NCBI RefSeq assembly: GCF_902364365.1
Contig: NZ_CABJDN010000002.1
Coordinates: forward strand, 308,131-372,130
DNA length: 64,000 nucleotides
Direction of reading: 5' to 3'
Source: Bacteroides intestinalis
GTDB taxonomy: Bacteria; Bacteroidota; Bacteroidia; Bacteroidales; Bacteroidaceae
The position numbers and the translations under genes were made by a program. Under the pieces are notes generated by a model. That model did not search any database, was not told the origin of the DNA, and worked only from the letters and a program-made list of their open reading frames with translations. Of this stretch, positions 59,902 to 64,000 are shown piece by piece. Positions within the stretch are counted from its first letter, which is position 1. Every line of letters starts with the position of its first letter.

Positions 59902-62900
59902 TTATAATGTAAATTTAACACCTAAGTTATAACGTTTCACTGTGGGATAAGCTCCCAGATAACCAGCTCCGGAGAGGTTAGCTTCACGGTCATCCGGCAT
60001 GCGAGTCCATAACCATAGATTATTACCATTGACATAAATTTTCAGGTTACTTAATCCCATTCTCTTGATCCAGCCTTTATTCCAAGTATAAGCTATTTCA
60101 ACGTTCTTTAAACGAATATAAGAACCGTCATAAAGAGATTGGGTTCCGCCGTTATAGCTCGGCGTAGAATTCCAGCGAGGTACTACCACATCGGCATTAG
60201 GAGTATTTTTTGACCACCATGTGCCAGTGTCAAACACAGTGTTCAGTTTGCTGCCAAAACTAGTAAGCCCCACATCACGGGTTACATTGTTCACACCATA
60301 AAATTGTGCAAATGCACTGAATCCTTTCCACTCAAAACCGATGGTAGCATTAAATGTATTTTCGGGCTGACTGGTGTAGCCATAAGGAGCCTGATCTTTG
60401 TTATCCACCACACCGTCGCCATTAAAATCGACAATGTAATAGTCGCCCACCAGTTTTTGAGAATCATTAGCATCATGAGCAGGGCTACCATACAATTGGT
60501 CATAGTTTTGAATGTATCCCGCATCAATATAAGAAGTATATTGACCTACCCCGAAGCCAGCTGCTTTCTGATAGGCAGGACGCATAGCTTGGTCATCTTT
60601 CACCAACACCTTATTCTTAGCATGTGTCATACTAAAGTTACCCCAAACACGCCAGTCATTACCAAAGGTCTTATTTACACGTAATTCCAATTCATATCCA
60701 TTCGTACGGATTTTACCTTTGTTAACAGAAGGAGGAGTTCCTCCGAAATAAGAAGGAATGGAACGGTCGCCACCATAGACAAAGATATTGGAACGTTCAT
60801 CACGGAAGAATTCCAAACTACCAGCCAGCACTCCTTCAAAAAGCGAATAGTCAACACCAATATTCAATTTTTTCACAACCTCCCATTGTATATCCTGATT
60901 ACCAATAGCAGACTCACGATACCAGGTATAGATACTTTCTGTATGGTTCAGATCCATAGTAGTGTGGCCACCATAGGCCCACTGGTTCATGTACAACCAC
61001 CGACGGCTTGAATCAAACGGATCAGGTCCTAACTGGTCAGAACCAATTTCACCATAAGAAGCACGAACTTTCAACATGTCAATGATCTTCTTTTCACGGA
61101 AAAACTTCATGAAAGGTTCTTCACTGACCATCCAGCCAATAGCACCTGAATTAAAAAATGCAAAACGATTCTCTGGGCTGAACTTTTCAGAACCATTGTA
61201 AGCGCCATTGTATTCTATGAAATAACGGTCGGCATAGTTATAAGTAACACGGAAAGCCCAGTCTTCACGATAGGTTGGCATCACACTGCCTCGTGCATTT
61301 TCCTGACGACTAAATAATCCCATAGCCGTGACATCATGCTTACCAAAACTACGCATCCAGTTCAATTGCGCCTGATAATAAAGGTTACGAACCGTCTGGC
61401 TATTATCCACGGCACCGGGAGAAGTACTCCAATTGACTCCTTGTGTCCAGTCAAAACCATTATTTGTGTCATACGATTGTTCATATCTCACCTGACCGGT
61501 ATCCGGATCAATCCACTTGCGCTGCGCACTATTAAACAAGTCATTGATACCACGATTGTTTTCAACAAATATATTGTCCCAAGAAACAGTGGCACGGGCA
61601 GAAAGTCCCTTAGTTATAAACTTCAAATCTTGCTCCAGTGTAAAGTCGGTATTGATACGGGTGGTTGTGAGTTGCATCGTACCACCTAAAGAAATATTTT
61701 CTGCAGAGTTCGTGGTATTTGTAACAAGTGGATACATACCCCAGCTACCATCGGAATACTGCGGCAGGAACACGTCCGGTGCAATATTGTATGCACCCGA
61801 CCATTGCTGCCCAATCTGCCATTCCGAATTACCCGTATTGCTCCATGGAGCCTTACGAATAGCATTGGAGCCTGCAAGGTTCATCTTCAGTACGGTAGTC
61901 TTCGTTATATTGAAGTCCAGATTACTGCGCACATTGATACGATCGTATCCATAACCAGAGTTGTAATCACGACCATTGTCATAAATTCTAAAGAGGTCAC
62001 CCTCATGTACATAATCGGCCGAAGCAAAATACTTCACAAACTTTGTACCACCACTAATATTAAGATTGGCATTGTAAGACATTGTGTTATCTTTAAACAG
62101 AGCCTTCTGCCAGTCTACATTAGGATAACGTTCTCTCTGCTCAACAGTAGTCTGATTACGATAATTGTTGATGAACGATTGGGAACGGATGTATTCCCAT
62201 GAATCAGGCCTCAGAGCCAATTCATGCTCAATGGCTGTATTACGAAACAACAAAGCGTCGTAAGAATCGTACTTATTGGGAAGTTTAGAAGGAGCCTTCA
62301 GAGTGGCATTGAAACCCACATCGATTTTCGCACTGCCCTCAGCACCACGTTTCGTAGTTACAAGAATTACACCATTGGCACCCTTCACACCGTAAACAGC
62401 AGTTGCGGATGCATCTTTCAAAACTGAAATAGATTGTACAGAACTGATATCCACTGAACTCATGGGACGTTCAATACCATCAACCAACACAAGCGGATCT
62501 TCATTATTATTCCAAGAACTTGCACCACGAATCGTTATTTTAGGTTCTTCTGCACCTGGCATACCTGTACCTGTGGTAGTAACCACACCTGGTAAGTTAC
62601 CCGTCAGTGCCGCACCAATATCACTGATACCAGCTGCCCGTTCCAGTACTTTACCGGTAGTTTGTGTGATAGCGCCTACTACACTGGCCTTCTTCTGCTG
62701 ACCATATCCTACCACAACAACCTCTTCCAGTTGCTGTGAGTCATCTTCTAAAGTGACCTTCAAGAGTTTTTGGCCTGCAATTCTAACTTCCTGCGATTTC
62801 ATTCCTATAAATGAAACTACAAGAATTACTTTGTCATCAGGAACAGTCAATGTGAAATTTCCATCTATATCTGATATTGTACCTATTGAAGTATTGTTTT

Positions 62901-63063
62901 TTACAACGACGGAAGCCCCAATTACCGTTTCGCCATTTCCATCGACGACTGTTCCTTTTACCGTTACTCCATTTTGTGCTAAAGTCGGTAAACAACTCAA
63001 TAGCAACAAAAGAATCAAGTAAGGGATCTTTTGAATTTGTTTTGTTACATTTTTCATTACCAT
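59902..63063 (-). CDS. xusA: SusC-like TonB-dependent transporter, XusA
   Basis: A 1053-residue outer membrane transporter. Signal about 1-29; CarboxypepD_reg-like domain about 32-117 (VKGTVVDGNGETVIGASV, DIDGNFTL); EEVVVVGYGQQKK; plug about 125-245 (ITIRGASSWN, LKDASATAVYGVKGANGVI); barrel ending GVKFTL. It is the first gene of the xus operon, whose order A-B-C-D-E-xyn10 matches the core xylan cluster of xylanolytic Bacteroidetes. A second ATG two codons in (63057) is possible. The promoter region with phased half-sites is at 63292-63398. Confidence 0.95.
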   Translation of the reverse strand: MVMKNVTKQIQKIPYLILLLLLSCLPTLAQNGVTVKGTVVDGNGETVIGASVVVKNNTSIGTISDIDGNFTLTVPDDKVILVVSFIGMKSQEVRIAGQKLLKVTLEDDSQQLEEVVVVGYGQQKKASVVGAITQTTGKVLERAAGISDIGAALTGNLPGVVTTTGTGMPGAEEPKITIRGASSWNNNEDPLVLVDGIERPMSSVDISSVQSISVLKDASATAVYGVKGANGVILVTTKRGAEGSAKIDVGFNATLKAPSKLPNKYDSYDALLFRNTAIEHELALRPDSWEYIRSQSFINNYRNQTTVEQRERYPNVDWQKALFKDNTMSYNANLNISGGTKFVKYFASADYVHEGDLFRIYDNGRDYNSGYGYDRINVRSNLDFNITKTTVLKMNLAGSNAIRKAPWSNTGNSEWQIGQQWSGAYNIAPDVFLPQYSDGSWGMYPLVTNTTNSAENISLGGTMQLTTTRINTDFTLEQDLKFITKGLSARATVSWDNIFVENNRGINDLFNSAQRKWIDPDTGQVRYEQSYDTNNGFDWTQGVNWSTSPGAVDNSQTVRNLYYQAQLNWMRSFGKHDVTAMGLFSRQENARGSVMPTYREDWAFRVTYNYADRYFIEYNGAYNGSEKFSPENRFAFFNSGAIGWMVSEEPFMKFFREKKIIDMLKVRASYGEIGSDQLGPDPFDSSRRWLYMNQWAYGGHTTMDLNHTESIYTWYRESAIGNQDIQWEVVKKLNIGVDYSLFEGVLAGSLEFFRDERSNIFVYGGDRSIPSYFGGTPPSVNKGKIRTNGYELELRVNKTFGNDWRVWGNFSMTHAKNKVLVKDDQAMRPAYQKAAGFGVGQYTSYIDAGYIQNYDQLYGSPAHDANDSQKLVGDYYIVDFNGDGVVDNKDQAPYGYTSQPENTFNATIGFEWKGFSAFAQFYGVNNVTRDVGLTSFGSKLNTVFDTGTWWSKNTPNADVVVPRWNSTPSYNGGTQSLYDGSYIRLKNVEIAYTWNKGWIKRMGLSNLKIYVNGNNLWLWTRMPDDREANLSGAGYLGAYPTVKRYNLGVKFTL

Positions 63064-63649
63064 TAGTTTAAGATATTAATAACTACATTCTCTTCATTAC
63101 ATTAGCTATTAGAAATAGCTTTAACTGTCATCATACATGCATTTCATAATTACATCGGTCTTTTAAGATTAATAATTCCAGCGATTCGCATTTGCAATAT
63201 TTTACATAGATTTGCATTCTTGGTCATATAGAAGTTAGAGACATTTCACAAACAACTACCTCAACTCTCAAAACATCTCTCTTCTTGGCAGCAAATGTAT
63301 CCAACATAAACGGAACAATTCGCACATTCATGCTACACGTTTTTTTGACAGTATTACATCTTTCTTTTTGATGTTACATTTTTCTTTGAAAGCATTACAT
63401 AATAGAATATAAAACATTTATTATAAGACAGTTACCCCCAAAACAAAATCTTATAAGCCCGGAATATATTTTACTAAAAAGCGACCTTTCAGAAGACCTT
63501 GAAACAGGTAAAAAGGAGCTCAAAAAATGAAAGAAAAAATGGTTTGTAACGTACCGAAAAAGATATGTAACCCACTTGTTAGAGGCAAAAAAACTCTCTT
63601 GTCCTATTCATTTAGCAAAAGGGCAATTAACACATTTAAAGAAATGGAT
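63064..63649. other. Long leader and control region of the xus operon
   Basis: No gene is seen. It holds a predicted leader of about 220 nt before xusA, the promoter and half-site array (63292-63398), and a second pair of GTAAC sites in the opposite orientation at 63546 and 63567 (21 bp apart). Confidence 0.6.
63292..63398 (-). promoter_or_regulatory. xusA promoter with four phased half-sites
   Basis: Read on the minus strand: -7 box TACATTTG (63292-63299), then GTAGC (63332-63336), GTAAT (63353-63357), GTAAC (63373-63377) and GTAAT (63394-63398). Spacings are 21, 20 and 21 bp. With a start near 63285 they fall at about -51, -72, -92 and -113, the same frame as the promoters at 24716-24801 and 49032-49096. 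Confidence 0.6.
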
Positions 63650-63712
63650 AAAAAAAAACGGCTATCTATGTTAGATAACCGTGCACCTTCACTATAAATT
63701 ATAGATTGAGTA
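63650..63712 (-). ncRNA. Putative short RNA or terminator on the minus strand
   Basis: Read on the minus strand: a -7-like box CACATTTG (63719-63726), about 30 nt without ORF, then a hairpin (ACGGTTATCTA paired with TAGATAGCCGT, one mismatch, 63658-63682) and a run of T (63650-63657). It parallels the unit at 2871-2952, which also ends in GATAGCC and a T tract. Alternatively it is the terminator of a minus-strand gene lying beyond the window. Confidence 0.35.
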
Positions 63713-64000
63713 GTCATGCAAATGTGCAAGTAATTTTTCGGATACGGACGACACGGAATAACGCGGATTTTAAAGGATGCGCTATGGCGATGATGAGTTG
63801 ATGTGCTATGCGCCGGCGGCACAAAGCATAGTAACCTGTAACCCGTAGCTTGTAACTTAATTTAGCTCATAATCCGCCCCAAATGAATCAATTCATATTT
63901 TTTGTACACAATTTTCACTTCTTATCTTTCTTGTCTTGTCACTTTTTCCACCCCCTCTCAGGTACCTTCTGGATGGGGGGGGGGGGGGGAAAAGTGGGCG
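63713..64000. other. Right-end intergenic sequence with G15 tract
   Basis: No credible gene. Besides the REP-like half copy there is a run of 15 G at 63975-63989, right at the window end. It may be a true homopolymer or a sequencing or assembly artefact. Confidence 0.6.
63735..63790. repeat. Diverged half copy of the 29931-30019 REP-like repeat
   Basis: Contains AACGCGGATTTTAAAGGATG and GCGCTAT, closely matching AACGCGGATTTAAAAAGCTG and GCGCTAT at 29954-29979. Only one arm is evident. This supports a dispersed repeat family. Confidence 0.5.

Noticed and set aside
63604..63822. A 72-residue minus-strand frame starting MPPAHSTST.
   Set aside because: It spans a hairpin terminator and a REP-like repeat; composition is that of non-coding DNA.

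Overview
The window comes from the chromosome of a gut Bacteroides, probably near the B. intestinalis / B. cellulosilyticus / B. ovatus group. Evidence is the TAnnTTTG type -7 promoter boxes, SusC/SusD pairs, hybrid two-component systems (HTCS), acidic-tailed lipoproteins and typical Bacteroides housekeeping genes. The species cannot be fixed by reading alone.

Region 1 (1-11.4 kb, + strand) is ordinary core genome: a DUF5063 protein with a striking Cys/His/Asp tail, a RNase D-like 3'-5' exonuclease, an RlmI-like rRNA methyltransferase, a NupG-type nucleoside permease, a bifunctional-nuclease (DUF151) protein, RsmE, a DUF4836 lipoprotein, an ABC ATPase and its permease split by a 254-bp nested palindrome, and a GT51 peptidoglycan transglycosylase.

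Region 2 (11.5-36.8 kb) is a large xylan utilisation locus resembling the complex-xylan PUL (XylL type) of B. ovatus. An HTCS sensor is divergent from SusC, SusD, an IPT/TIG surface glycan-binding lipoprotein and a GH10 xylanase whose catalytic domain is split by two CBMs. Then come a GH35-like beta-galactosidase, an SGNH acetylesterase, a GPH sugar symporter, a GH10-GH43 fusion, a cytoplasmic GH43, a Gfo/Idh oxidoreductase and a GH67 alpha-glucuronidase.

Region 3 (36.9-42.5 kb) holds a C11 (clostripain-like) lipoprotein peptidase and a second HTCS.

Region 4 (42.6-63.1 kb, - strand) is a second xylan cluster. It has an SGNH/CE6-like esterase fused to GH95, a CE1 esterase, a GH5 xylanase candidate, then (in transcription order from the right) SusC-SusD-SusC-SusD-lipoprotein-small secreted protein-GH10. 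That order is the conserved xus core (xusA-xusE plus xyn10) of xylanolytic Bacteroidetes. The last 0.9 kb holds the xusA control region, a possible small RNA, a REP-like repeat and a G15 tract.

How it fits together: surface GH10/GH5 enzymes and binding proteins cut xylan, three SusC/D pairs import oligosaccharides, and periplasmic esterases, GH67, GH95, GH35 and GH43 remove decorations. The GPH symporter then passes short xylosides to the cytoplasm, where the signal-less GH43 can act. Two related HTCS proteins probably sense xylan fragments. The main unlisted signal I found is a shared operator-like element: GTAAC half-sites repeated every 20-21 bp, lying at the same distances (about -50, -71, -92) from the predicted starts of three promoters spread over 39 kb and both strands. 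A variant lies in the HTCS/SusC divergent region. This suggests one HTCS regulon tying both clusters together.
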